Positions 34,335 through 45,706 of a stretch of 64,000 bases of DNA are shown one piece after another. The notes below the pieces were generated by a model, which saw only the letters and a list, made by a program, of their open reading frames with translations, was not told where the DNA came from and did no database searches. The stretch is from the NCBI GenBank assembly GCA_012845835.1, contig JABAKD010000005.1, forward strand, positions 10,808,705-10,872,704, in the 5' to 3' direction. The stretch is from Undaria pinnatifida (taxonomy: Eukaryota; Sar; Phaeophyceae; Laminariales; Alariaceae). How positions within the stretch are numbered: position 1 is the stretch's first letter; every line of letters begins with the position of its first letter. Both the position numbers and the translations under genes were made by a program.

Positions 34335-35290
34335 AAGATGAACATACAGTCCAGCTGTGAGATCGAAGATCTTGTCGAAACTCATCTTTGCAAGCTTTGT
34401 GTGATACTCCGATCGCGCGCATTACGGGTTGTGTGTACTCATTAAGGATATAGGTCGGCGAATCCCCTTGGAACTACAGTGTAGCTCTCAGGGTCAACAG
34501 GGTGATGTTAGTCAGTCTGTGCGCGGAAACTAGAAAACCCGTTTTTAAGGGGGACAAAATCCGACAGCTGCGGAAGTAAATGCATCCGTTTATCAAGTGT
34601 ATCCTGTAAGTCGTATAACCGGTGTGGGGAGGGCGGAGGTTTCAAGGGCGTGGTGGCATGGTTTTGAACAAGAGGGAGCGGTGGGAGGGGGAAGGGAGGA
34701 CGAATCTGACGGTTTTGAAAGAAATACACCAGTTTATTATGTATATCCTGTAAGTCGTACTACCAGTGATGATAAGGCGGAGTGTTTAAGGGGGTGGGCG
34801 GACGATGGGGGGCAAAAGGGGTTTTCACAGCTTTAGGTCGCATAGATGTGGGTGTTAGCTATACGCGTGGTGCTAGGTCTAGGCGATGATGCGGGTGGTG
34901 GGGAAGAAGGGGGCGGTGGGGGGGGGGGGGGGGGGGGGCGGGGGGGTAATCAGGTTTATGACTCATATATATATATATATATGTAGGGGCTTGCTGTACG
35001 CGTGGTGCTCTAGGTCTAGGCGATGGTGCGGGTGGTGGGGAAGGAGGGGGTGCTAGGGGTGTTGGTGGGGGGGGAGTGATAGCTACGTCATGGATCGCTA
35101 GAAGATAGTGACGTTATATCAATCGCGTATAAGTGTTTATTACTATGGCCGATATAGATTTTAGCTGGATCGTTTAAACAAGAGGGAACGGGGAAAAGAA
35201 AAAGGGGGGGGGGGGAATGAATTGGAGCTACGGCATGGGTGGCTAGAAAGATAATCAATATATATAGTTTATATACCCTCCCATGGTATA
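34335..35290 (-). repeat. CGR family, long reverse copy with G tracts
   Basis: Begins ACAGTCCAGCTGTGAGATCG and runs through the terminal module, GTCGTATAACCGGTGTGGGG, G tracts (34917-34938, 35203-35214), GTGGTGCTAGGTCTAGGCGA repeated twice, and GATATAGATTTTAGCTGG. It is the mirror of 25985-26815, with one extra internal unit. Confidence 0.9.
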
Positions 35291-35294
35291 CCTT

Positions 35295-36885
35295 ATCCCG
35301 ACAAATGACAGGAGGTCCAGTGTTTCTGCGCGTTAGTTAATGTTGGGCTAATTAGTCGGCCCTTGCAGCGAGATCTCCAACGTTTCGAGAATTGAGTTCG
35401 ACTCATTCACTCGGTCGATCCTCACCAAGAATGATGATAGGTGAAATGGTTGGGCGATCGTGAGTCGAACCAACTTAACAACCGATATTATTCATGGTCA
35501 ACCTTCACCAAGTTGCTAAAGAAAGCAAAAGTAGACGGCAGACAGAGTATCCATCTGGCTTGAGAAACAGAAGTGGATACCGGCGCGTACAACCAAATAC
35601 CGACAAAATATCAACCGACAAAACGATTTGCGTAGATTTTAAAAATCCATCACACTCGAGCTACACGACTGCAATGAACCCAGGAAGGACAAGGCCAACG
35701 CACACAATCAAGGCACGATGCCGACTAATATAGACTATATGAAGAGCCTGTCTACATATCCTCAAGCCGCAGAGACTATCATCTTGTGTTTTTTCGTTTA
35801 TTTTCGTTTTATTTTTTATCGCCTGCCCTTATCCCCTTCAGGGGCAAGTGCCAGCAGATACATGCTGCGGTACTACAACGGCCGGTATGTGTGTTTTGGA
35901 TGAAACGTTTTTTTTCCCTTTTCCCTTGCATCCCTTCATTAATTATGTCCTTTCCGCAGCTCCCTTGGTTTATTTAGTTTTCCATTTTGCTTTTTCCCCT
36001 TTCTGTTGTCCTTTTGGGAACCCTGGGGGGCTTAGTCTGTAGGCACCGTGAACAATAGGGGCATCCATGTCTACGTAGACACCGCTGTCCCAGATAGAGT
36101 AAGTAGAAGGCAGACCAATAGCAGCAACGCCCCTAACGCTCCAGGACCACCAGTAAGAAGTTGCATTGGGTTCTTCCCCTACGTCGGCTGGGTGGTGTCA
36201 TCTCCTCGTTTGCTGCGTGTCTGCTCGTGTTCTCTTGTATGGCTTCGTTTTTGGTTTGGGTACACGGGGGCGACGATGACACGTCTCGGTATTATTATTG
36301 CACCACGAATGTAGTCAGAAGCGATGCGCAAGAAGAGCGATAAACCATGCGGCAAGGCTCCTACTTCTGCACACTAGATAGAGTTATTTGAAACGCAACA
36401 TTTGATCGCCTCCCCCGACTTTGCTTGGGGGGGGCGTAATCTGCTGTGTTGCCCGTTGATGGCTGTCTGTCGTCTGCAGTGCCTTGTTTTTCAGTATTGT
36501 CTTGCCGTCCTGTTTTTTTATTTTCATTATTAACAGTTTGTTTGCCTTTTCGTCTTACTCATTTTTTATTTTTTTGGATTTTTTTTCTTTCTTCCACTAC
36601 TCTCTGGTGTGCTGATTTGCATTTTTTTTTTTTGCCGGAGTTCTCATTTTGGCTGGCATGGCACGGCCGAATCACCTTGCTGTATTCGTAATGTGCATTT
36701 TCGTCTCGTAGTTAGTGCGCTCAGAGCTCGCTTCTCTATGGTTTGAGTCATCAGCACGAACACTAGCTGTGCTGTATGTAGAAGGGTGGAAAAAGTCAGT
36801 TTCATTTGAAGAACACACACGCACCCACAGCAACGGCACGTGCAGCTTTTTTTCTTTAGGTATTTTCGTTCGCTCGGTCGTGGTG
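35295..36885. other. Gene-free stretch
   Basis: T-rich segments (35780-36010, 36490-36640) give hydrophobic frames without family motifs. Nothing is supported as a gene. Confidence 0.35.
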
Positions 36886-36889
36886 CCAT

Positions 36890-37320
36890 TATGTGTGTAT
36901 TCTTAACGTGAACCGATGTTTCCACCCATCCATCTACATCCATCACAGCCAGAGTCCGTGCCGATGCCTTTCTTAGAGATGAGCTTCGAGCTCACAAACT
37001 ACGAGGCAGGTATTATAAACGTTGGAAACACAGCAAGGTGATTCCGCCATGCAGCGAAACCCAATGAATACGCGAGAAAAATACGCACAATCCAGCATCA
37101 TGTGCCAGAAAATTTGCAGCGAAAACGAAAAGAGAACAAAGACAACGACGGAAAACAATAAAAAGGAAAGAAAAAATAAAAATAACAAGCATTTATTTTA
37201 AAACAACAGAGTTTTCGGAAAAATGGGAACGGAGCCTAAAATGAGAGCGGACCGTTTTTTTTAGAAAGCAAACCAATGATTTGGAAAACAAGGGAAACCG
37301 CACGGCACGAGGAATATTTA
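36890..37320 (+). repeat. Interspersed repeat R3, copy 2 (long)
   Basis: GTGTGTATTCTTAACGTG, GTGCCGATGCCTTTCTTAGAG, GCTCACAAACTACGAGGC, GCAAGGTGATTCCGCCATGC, an A/G-rich part and GGGAAACCGCACGGCACGA parallel 51775-52115. Confidence 0.7.
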
Positions 37321-37418
37321 AAAATCACAGCACCTGGCCAGCAACTGCAGCAGCAACAAAGCAGTTGAGTTGAAGTCGTCCAACCAACGAAGCGCAACAG
37401 CCAGGTAACAACTACAGA

Positions 37419-37796
37419 GTGGCAACAAAGCAGATGAAGCCATCCAAATGTCGGGCGCAGCAACCAGAGTGTGGGTTTCGCGTCCTACCGTGTAGCAGTA
37501 TAGCAACATTATGGTCCATCACCTGCGCGCTGTTTCTGACTACAGGTATTAGTGGTGCCAATACCGTCACCGTTACCCCCTCCCCCACTGCAAACAAATG
37601 TAAAAAGCAAACCAAGCAAAAACACGGCGACGAGAAGACGTATGACGCCGCCCAGCCGGCGTCGGAGAAGAACCCGTTATGGGCTGTGGGCGGTGTCTAT
37701 ACGGACATCATCGCCTCCGTAGCCCCTAAGGGCACCCACCCCAAAAGTGAACTGAAGAAACAAGCAAAGACATTGGTACGGTGTCTTGTCCGATGA
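37419..37796 (+). CDS. Hypothetical 125-codon open frame, doubtful
   Basis: It starts MATKQMKPSKCRAQQPECG, has a hydrophobic stretch around residues 28-44 that could be a signal anchor, then a lysine-rich part and a PKGTHPKSELKKQAK end. No family is recognised, no introns or promoter are evident, and the frame directly follows a repeat. It may be chance. Confidence 0.15.
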   Translation: MATKQMKPSKCRAQQPECGFRVLPCSSIATLWSITCALFLTTGISGANTVTVTPSPTANKCKKQTKQKHGDEKTYDAAQPASEKNPLWAVGGVYTDIIASVAPKGTHPKSELKKQAKTLVRCLVR

Positions 37797-37799
37797 CAA

Positions 37800-38515
37800 T
37801 AACCTCGATAAACGTGGGACTCCCGGGCATTGGAGTACCCACTCATCTGGCACTCACAATAGGACGAGGTCGTGACAAGGTCTTTTCGCTGCACTAAACA
37901 GAGGCCCCACCCTATTAATGAAGGGTAAAGCTCGAGTACAGCAAAAAAAGCGGCCATGACTACTGTACACACACCAATATTGCCAACCCACAGACACCCA
38001 TGACAAGCGCAGAACAAGCCGTCCACGTAGTGCGACCTCGCAGCACTACAAGTGCGCCACTGCTGTGCAGATGTTTCTTTTTACATTAGTAGTACACCGC
38101 CGTGTCGGAGGGTTTGCTCGTCGTATCGTACCGCTTGCTTCCTTTTGTATTATAAACAGACTGAAGTAGTGGCCGCGGCATGTACCAGCCGTCGACCGCG
38201 GCACTACAGCTGGCAACCACAACACCACTCTGCACACTGCCTCTACCCGTTTTTCTCGTCTGCACCAAGATGTTTTACAGGCATTATTGCGGGAAACCGG
38301 TTCTACTCAACTATAACAGAGGGATCACAAGTAACTGTGCGGTATTGCGGGCAAAATGCTGTCATCTCATGGCCTGGCTATCTAGAGCTATCTAGACTAT
38401 GCTTCGTGAGGTTGATTTTTCAATAGTGGTCGGCTGAGCGCCTTCTGATCCCTCTTCACCCCTTCAAGACACCCCTGCTGTCAGCTCAACTCGTATGTAG
38501 AAGGTTTACCCTCAG
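37800..38515. other. Gene-free stretch
   Basis: No recognised frame or repeat family. Confidence 0.3.
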
Positions 38516-38524
38516 CCATATATA

Positions 38525-38625
38525 TTGGACAAGCCGTGGTCACGAGGGCCCTCCTCACCCCCGTACGTGCCTTCGTTTTCATCGCGCATACAGCATAGAT
38601 TCAGCATTCCCACTTGTCAGGTTTT
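38525..38625 (-). repeat. SINE-A fragment
   Basis: Reverse orientation: GGACAAGCCGTGGTCACGAG, GTGCCTTCGTTTTCATCGCG and GATTCAGCATTCCCACT correspond to the SINE-A 3' half. Confidence 0.65.
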
Positions 38626-38649
38626 GATACTTAGACTAGTCTTTTTTCT

Positions 38650-39440
38650 CGCAGTTTCGGCCTGTCAAGTTGTGAGAAAGAGTCTCATGCAGTGTTCGAA
38701 ACTTGACACCGACCTCCTGAGTTAGGTGTCTTACTATATAGACTAGTAGTGTTGAATGAACGGCGTACTTGCAGTCGAACCAAAAGGGCTGCGTACGCGA
38801 GCTCGACATACGTTGCGCAAAAACTCGGATGCCACAAACAACATGCCCCCGACAAAACAAATATTTCAGAAGCTTTTCGAAATCTGCCACGTCGTCGGCG
38901 TCAGAGTCGAAAGCAATGCCACATGGATAATTTAAGTTGCACGAATGACTAATTTTTCGGGTAATGGGCGTCATCGGTACATGTGTGCATGCCTATTATA
39001 GCACCTGGCATGCAGCTACGTGCTAATACCCTGGTATGTACTGTAGATATACGTGTGGCGATCTCTCGCCAGCAACGAACGGACATGTGTGTGCTGCTAC
39101 GGCGGTGGTGGGGATGGCACCTACAACTTCTAACGCTGCTGACTTCATGAGGGGGACATTAAATATAACAAAAACATCGATTTCGAGAAGGACTGACGGC
39201 TAAACCATGCAAACTACACACATGCAGCAGTATTTCATGAGCTACGAGTACGTGGCGCATCTAAAGCAGGTATCTAAGGAACAGGTTGTAATAATCTCCA
39301 CATGGGATCCAAAGGTATAGTCTAGTCTACTGGGCAGCTCCTACATCGGGGCCGATGTATGTATGACTTGCGGCAGCTATGATACGTGCACCACCAAGTA
39401 CGTACGCCGTTGCTTGGGTTTTCTTCCAACTCTGGATCCA
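38650..39440. other. Gene-free stretch
   Basis: Contains ACCTGGCATG and CCTGGTATG motifs near 39004 and 39031 and TAGTCTAGTCTA at 39320. No gene supported. Confidence 0.3.
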
Positions 39441-39447
39441 GAATGAC

Positions 39448-39602
39448 GGGAGTCGGTCCTGTGACCACGGACTTGAGAATGGCGATGATGAGCCAATGTG
39501 AAAAAACAACATCAACAACAACAACAACGACAACAACAACAACAACAAAAACAACAACAACAAAAACAACAACAACAGCAACAACAACAACAACAACAAC
39601 TA

Positions 39603-39638
<36 letters not shown>

Positions 39639-39690
39639 CGACGACAACAACAAAAACAACAACAACAACAACAACAACGCCCAGCCAGTG
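39448..39690 (+). mobile_element. SINE-C-like copy whose tail became an (AAC)n microsatellite
   Basis: GGGAGTCGGTCCTGTGACCA, CGGACTTGAGAATGG and GCCAATGTGAAAAAACAAC match SINE-C. From 39508 to 39678 the sequence is almost pure AAC/ACA with a few AAA, AGC and ACG variants (~170 bp). Poly-Q, poly-T and poly-V frames here are artefacts of this run. Confidence 0.85.
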
Positions 39691-39699
39691 ACAAACTGG

Positions 39700-40415
39700 G
39701 CTCAAAATTGCAACCCCTATTACTACAAGTACTACTATTAATATATGAATGTCATCTTATACACGTCGTATGATACATGTCATAGCTCAACAACCAGTTC
39801 GATCGCTTACCGTAGAAGTGCTGCTCTCGCTTTTGGAGAGCCGTGGCATCGTCGGGGGTTGCCGCGGCATCTTGACGGGGGGCAGGGGTAGCCGTCTGGA
39901 AGAAAAAAGCGGTAGTCGTCTGGAGAACGGCGCAGAAGAAGAGAGGGCGGAAGGCAACAACACCAAAATAGCAGCTGGTACGAGTATGATATTATTGTGG
40001 ATGTAAAGAAAAGGCAGTTTTGCCGGCGGTATGTACCTCTGTACCAAGGGTAGAAGCAGAACAGGTTGGAGCCAGAACAGGGTAATAACGTCATAACCAT
40101 TTATTATAAAAATTAAACTATTTATTGAACAGGTTGTGGAATGGTATACGAGAGGTAGCGGCAAAGGTAGGACGCATCGACATCTGTCACCATCCCGTCG
40201 CCATCCGCGGCAGCAGGTGAATCGCGGACAAAGAAAGAAGCTATTCATATAGACTAGTCTAGAAGAGTTGAAGAGAAGAAAACATGCATCTCTTCATGTG
40301 AACAGATGTTATAATATACTGTTAGACTGGACCAATATTATTACTTAATGATATTTGTTTACTGCTGTACACAGGTTAGTTCTCCGCGAGAAGAAAATGC
40401 ACATGCTTGGTTGGA
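39700..40415. other. Gene-free stretch
   Basis: Short frames only; a local duplication GGGGTAGCCGTCTGGAAGAA / GCGGTAGTCGTCTGGAGAAC lies at 39886-39928. Confidence 0.35.
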
Positions 40416-40420
40416 GTCAA

Positions 40421-40652
40421 GCCCCCCCAGCTTTTTTTCTATAACGCAATCGCCGGTTTAGGAACCAGCTATAAGGCCGTATCTCCTGATATACGGTGCC
40501 TCTATCCACCCCGACGTCATCGTTCGATAGCTCTCCGCAAACAAGAAAATATATGGAGACATCACTTTAATAGCACCCTTCCTCCTGTCGACCTGGCATG
40601 AAATGTGTGTATGAAAGAAAATCGCTGGTTTGGGGGGGGGCTATCGTGGAAT
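40421..40652 (-). mobile_element. TIR element family T1, copy 3
   Basis: On the minus strand it begins TTCCACGATAGCCCCCCCC and contains GCGATTTTCTTTCA, GAACGATGACGTCGGGGTGG, GATACGGCC and CTAAACCGGCGATTGCG. The distal terminus has lost CTACCGTAGAA and stops at CTGGGGGGGC. Plus-strand frames here are shadows. Confidence 0.85.
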
Positions 40653-40659
40653 CCGTCGT

Positions 40660-42790
40660 TGACATGTGTAGATTATATACATAGTCTAAGTATGTACGAA
40701 TACTTAAGAGTACACATATTTGACTCAATTCACAATTCAAAAATCACATCATACCTGTATGGATAGTTGCAGATTATCTCCCCTCGCTTGAGTACCTGAA
40801 ACGATCTAGACGAGATTAGGTAAGGGCGGGGGGTGAGCGAGAAAAAATCAGCGGAGTACGCTGGCATACCGTGGATACCGGACAGAGTGTGCGCGGTTGA
40901 TTAGAAACAGCTGTGGGCTACTACTGTATTACTGTAGCTGCAACAGGCTGTCGGCGGCTGGTCGGCGGGGTTACTATCACTTTTCTTCCACTTGAAAACC
41001 ATGCGAGCCTTTCCATGCGAGCCTTTCTGTCTTTTGTGCTCTTCTTGTGGTCGTAGAATAGAATATAGACGATACCATGGTACCCGCATACTTCGTGTGT
41101 ATTAGACTAGAGACTAGAGACTACCAACAACATAAGTGCCTACCTACGTATCGGTTGTGGCAGCGGGGGGAATAGGGCAACAGCTTCGAACGCCTGACTC
41201 CCCACATAAAACTGATGAAAGAGCCAATGCAACTGCTGTGGAATGATGTGCGACTCCGACCATAGAAAAAGCACCACTTCTACAGCTGCTACTCCTGACA
41301 GGGAGTATCTGGCACACAAAAAAGTTGAAAACATAAGTTATCCGTGCAATGTAGTCACGTGACGTCTGTGACGTTTTGCCATAGGTCTAGTGTACTTAGT
41401 GTTTAAGTACAACACGTGGCCCGTTTTAAGGGGCAAGACGTGTCCAAGCAACGGGGTCCCTTATACACGGACGACGTCCCTTAACAACGTTGGGAGACAT
41501 ACGTGCTACGGATACGTAAATTGGGGAAGCATTTTGCTCGTCAAATGTGGCTTCTGTACGATGGATTTCCCAACGGAAGAACTCTTAAATATACCGATTA
41601 TACAGTTGAAAAAATATTCACGCGTAGTGTCTCCGTCGGCGTGTACATAATAAGCCATGCACCTTCGTACGTAGCTACATGAACCACTCCTACTCAAAGC
41701 GGTGTATTTTGAATTTTTGGGTACAAACCCCCTATGACTTTGTTTGGGGCTAAGCTAGGGCTTAGTAGGAGCCCGGCCGGTTTAAGACCTGGTACACAAA
41801 GGTGTATCGGCATTCTACTACTACTGCTAATAGTCAATGACATTAGTATTAATCAAGGTGTTAGTCGGGGTGCTCGGCTTATTATATACTGATATCGGCT
41901 GCGTGGAGGGGATTGCGCCGGCAGGAGGCTGGATTCGAGGACGAAGGAGGAGGGCGACTGGCCGTCGACGGGCGGGGAAGAGACGGATTGAACTATCCCT
42001 GAACGAGAATTTTTGTTTTTTCAGATCGGCACCGCAAACTGCGTGGAGCATTTTGTTTTTTTGGACGGGGGAGAAGGGGAACCGGCTGGAATTGAGTGTG
42101 AACGAGAGCAAGTGCGAAGGAGCTGGCCGAGTGAGCTAAGGCGATGAGGCGGCCACGGAGAACCACAGCAGAAGGATGGCACACGGAGACCCACGACCGG
42201 CACGCACATCATCATCATGAGAGCAGCGATCGTCGTTTTTTCAAGGGATATTTTTACGAGGCAGTAGTACAACATGTTACTTACGTCACTGATTTTTGTA
42301 GAGTTTGTAGAAGAGTTGTATACCCTTCACGGGGAACGACCCGCCGCAATTTTCAATTTTCAGGCACGGGCGTCGTAGCTGCGCTGCAACCTGTCAAATA
42401 ACTCGGGAAGGAGGGGCGATGATTGATATCTGTACTGTGGTTTTTGGTTCCATTGCTCTTGTTTCACTGCATGCCCGCGGGTCGTCACTCTGACAGCACT
42501 CCAGACAGCAGGCGCGTTCGTCTATAATCACGATTACCGCGCGGTTCGTACGGCGCGGGCAGCCCAACCGCTGTAGTTTGTAGCCGCGAGTTGGTTAGTT
42601 GTGGGGACGGGGGAACTCTATGCTGTAGTTGAGTGGATACCCGCGGCCATGTGAGTTGAGTTTGCACATTTGACCTTTTCACTTGTGCGCCTTTTTCCGT
42701 ATCGTGCGTTTTTAGGCGGGAAAGAGTAGTATTTCCCTGACGACTTTTGATTTCACTTGGTTTTTCGGATCTTCCTAGGGCTCCAGCACC
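40660..42790. other. Gene-free stretch
   Basis: 41837-42139 (+) is an open frame of 100 codons with a hydrophobic start and an RIELSLNEN/RLELSVNES internal echo, but no family match; I do not call it. Other frames are shorter. A triple AGACTAG lies at 41105-41122. Confidence 0.35.
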
Positions 42791-42794
42791 TTTG

Positions 42795-42855
42795 TGTGAC
42801 CACGGACTCTAGATTTTTTTACAAGAGTTAATGTGAGAAAACAACAACAACATAC
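42795..42855 (+). mobile_element. SINE-C 3' fragment
   Basis: TGTGTGACCACGGACTCTAG, GAGTTAATGTGAGAAAACAA and CAACAAC; near-identical twin of 28893-28950. Confidence 0.7.
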
Positions 42856-42912
42856 TGACTGGTACACACCGCTACACAAGGGGGTGCATATAGTAAAACA
42901 ATGGGAGAAAAA

Positions 42913-43116
42913 CAGGGCGCTTCACGGTTCGGAACAGTTCTAAAGGGTCGGATCGGATCAGGGTGATCCGGCCCGACCCCGCGATATTCGAAGACCTTCC
43001 GACCCGACCCGTGAAACTTCGAACACCTCCTGACCCGACCCGACTCAATCCGCGATGTTTTTTTTCTACATTTTGACCCTACCCACGGGCCGGGTCATGA
43101 CCCGTGAAAAGCCCTG
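42913..43116. mobile_element. hAT-like MITE, 204 bp, with 8-bp target duplication
   Basis: Ends are CAGGGCGCTTCACGG and CCGTGAAAAGCCCTG, inverted repeats with 13 of 15 matches; the CAGGG terminus is typical of hAT elements. Flanking octamers are GAGAAAAA (42905-42912) and GAGGAAAA (43117-43124), a one-mismatch target duplication of hAT length. The interior has three phased GACCCGACCCG-type blocks separated by TTCGAA. No transposase is present, so mobilisation would have been in trans. Confidence 0.85.
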
Positions 43117-43127
43117 GAGGAAAATTG

Positions 43128-43240
43128 CTTGATTCAGCTGTGAGATCGGTCAAAAAAAAATTTTGAACAAAACTCAGCATTGTTTGCAAGCACCTGCGTG
43201 TGCTACATTGATCGCGCGTGTTACGGGGTGTGTATCCCCA
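43128..43240 (-). repeat. CGR family, diverged terminal module
   Basis: ATTCAGCTGTGAGATCGG, TTTGCAAGCACCTGCGTGTG, TGATCGCGCGTGTTACGGGG and TGTGTATCCCCAT follow the reverse module with many changes; joined directly to a reverse SINE-A. Confidence 0.65.
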
Positions 43241-43249
43241 TACATATGC

Positions 43250-43860
43250 ATTTTTTTTTTTTTTTCCCTCACACTTCTACTTTCCAGTTTCTGGACAAGC
43301 CGTGGTCAGATGTGTCGTCACTTCTTCTCCCCGGTTCGTGCCTTCAACTTTTATCGCCCATAGGGTTCTTCTTCAGCAATCCCACTGCTCGTCGATTTTC
43401 ATCGATCATCGAGTGAGTGTTGCTAACTCATGCCCTTTCCGCGAGTGAATTTGTGCACAAGAAAAAGTCCCAACGAATTTGTACGAGTACGAGCAACTGA
43501 GTTAAATCGACTCACGACGCGTCCGAAAATACGTGGAAGTGTGGTGAGCTAAATTAAAGCTTTATTTTTCCCCATCCGCCGGAGGATGAAAAAAAATAAT
43601 AATAATAAAACGAGTATGCACTCGGCGAGGTTCGAACCCTAGAAACTGATCTTGGACACCATGCTCGAGGATATGAAAATACGTGGAAGTGTGGTGAGCT
43701 AAAGCTTTATTTTTCCCCATCCGCCGGAGGACGAAAAAAAAAACAACGAAAAAAACGAGTATGCACTCGGCGAGGGTCGAACTCAAGAAACTGACCTTGG
43801 ACACCATGCTCGATCGAGGATAACCTGATACGCCACCGGGGCGACCGATACGTACAAGTC
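43250..43860 (-). mobile_element. Reverse SINE-A with internal 150-bp tandem duplication
   Basis: From right to left: head (CGCCACCGGGGCGACCGA at 43833-43850 and a GAGGGTCGAACTC B-box), a 150-bp unit present twice (43525-43674 and 43675-43822), then the body (CTCGCGGAAAGGGC reversed, CACTGCTCGTCGATTTTC) and a T-run at 43250-43266 that is the poly(A) tail. The duplication includes part of the head, so two B-box copies exist. Confidence 0.8.
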
Positions 43861-43869
43861 GGTGACTCA

Positions 43870-45025
43870 CCTGCTAATGCCAGGGCCAACATTACTAAGA
43901 AGTGCAAAGCCATGTTCTGCGCACGCAAACTGCATCACCCGAATTGAGGGGGACAAAGCAGACATCATCCATCTGTGGAATTCAGTACAAATATGCAAGA
44001 AACAGTAAGTGTTATAGAGTTAGTTAACGTTTGGAGTGGACTCCTTGGGTCCACCAGGTTCGTACGAACGTTCCTGCGTACTCCCTGTATGTCGTATAGA
44101 CTATGTTTGTGTGTGGCAAGCCAGCGGAGGTCCGATACCTGAATCAGATGCTCGGTTATATTTCTTGTTGACTACTCAGACTTGGAACTGATATTTTCCT
44201 CCCCCAAAAATTGTACTTGTTGCTGCTGTTGTAGTTGTAGTTGTAGTTGTAGTTGTATTATCGTAGTAGTTGTACTCGTACCTATTGGTATCACAGCCTT
44301 GTACCACAGCAGTTGTCTGTCGATACTAAGTGAACAATGTCGAAGTCAAGTTTCAGTTGTGAGGAGTGGGGCTCCTAATTCTTCGACGAACGTGAGATTC
44401 ACCTGCTCTGTCATTCGTAGCCGTATGAAAAATATAGATATGAATATAGAGCCTAAATTCGTGGCACTCACAGCTTACGTCGATACAATAATTTTATAAA
44501 ATAGATAAATAGGTGTCTGGGTCCCAAGTTTCTACATGTCTAGACTATGTGACGTATTTCAAGCACGTGGCCGTTTGGTGCCCACGTTTAGGGACTTGGG
44601 GTGGCGAATTGGGTGTCGCATACAGTCGCGAATACTGTGTACTTGTACCCTTTATCATCAAGAACGAGGTCCCATATAGAGAGGGGAAAAAATGGTGCGA
44701 AGAATATGAGGCCCCATCAGACTATAGACTATACCGCTTTTCCTTGATCTCGGGGTCCCTTACAAGAGGCCACATACTTCTGTACTGGTAGGTTGTAGGG
44801 ATGATCACACGTTTTGCGTCGCTCGCTGGAAGAGGGAAATCCGCAACCTACACGGGCCCACGTACGTACGTATGATGATGTATTACTGTAGGAATTCAGG
44901 GTTTCTTCTAGCCTGGCGCGTAGAGGGTATCTAGATGGCCCCGGCCGCCTACTACAGGCTGAATGCTATGGGAATGTGCAGAACCAGGGGGCAAGAAGTC
45001 GGCGTACTCGTCGCACTCCATGTGT
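43870..45025. other. Gene-free stretch
   Basis: GTAGTTGTAGTTG repeats at 44229-44262 and several TAGACTA motifs. A 105-codon frame at 44182 has a repeat-derived start. No gene supported. Confidence 0.35.
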
Positions 45026-45028
45026 GCC

Positions 45029-45706
45029 GGTCGCCCCGGTGGCGTATCAGGTTATCCTCAAGCCTGGTATAGGTCAGTTTCTTGAGTTCGAGTCCCGCCG
45101 AGTGCAAAAAATCATGTAAATTCGTTGGGACTTTTTCGTGTGCACAATTTGACTTGTTGTGGAAAGCGCGAGTACGTGAGTTTGCAACACTCGATGAAAA
45201 CTCGACGAACCCTTTTCTTTTCTTTGTTTCGTTTCTCCAATTGACTTACGCCTGTCGTGCGTATGCGTAGTGATATATACTACGTGTAATATATACGTGG
45301 TAGTCTTCCTTGGGTGGCAATCGGAATATTTGGTTTATCCAAGCGTGAGTAATGAGACGTATACACCGGCATGGACCTGGCACATCGTAGACTGAGTCCC
45401 GATTTCACTTTTATATGTTTCTGGTGGAGGCATGAATTGCGTCAACTGTGATATATGCGTGTATCACCTTGGGTTGTGTGTGTGTTTTCCCTGGGGTATT
45501 CCTCAGCTCCAGAGTGACTGGAGCCTGTCCTGTGACCACGGACTTGATTACGCGAGTTAATGTGAAAACAACAACAAAACAACAACCCCAACAACAACCC
45601 TATGCGCGATGAAAAATGAAGGCAAGAACCGGGGGGGGGGAGGGACGACACCTGTGAACACGGCTTGTCCAGAAGCTGGAAAGTAAAAGTGTAAGAAAAA
45701 AAAAAA
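45029..45706 (+). mobile_element. SINE-A interrupted by a ~380-bp insertion containing SINE-C
   Basis: 45029-45210 is the SINE-A 5' half (GGTCGCCCCGGTGGCG head, TTGAGTTCGAGTCCCGCC B-box, GTTGGGACTTTTTCGTG). 45592-45706 is its 3' half (CCCTATGCGCGATGAAAAAT, GACACCTGTGAACACGGC, A-run). Between them lies unrelated DNA ending in a SINE-C copy (45500-45590: CTCCAGAGTGACTGGAGCC, GTGACCACGGACTTGATTAC, AACAACAAC). Confidence 0.8.

Noticed and set aside
35780-36700. Phenylalanine/leucine-rich frames as membrane proteins
   Set aside because: They come from T-rich DNA and show no family features.
39322-39773. Poly-Val, poly-Leu, poly-Gln, poly-Thr and poly-Cys frames
   Set aside because: All are six-frame readings of an (AAC)n microsatellite.
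41837-42139. 100-codon frame with a signal-like start
   Set aside because: Composition shifts, no homologous motif, and the internal echo suggests local duplication rather than a gene.
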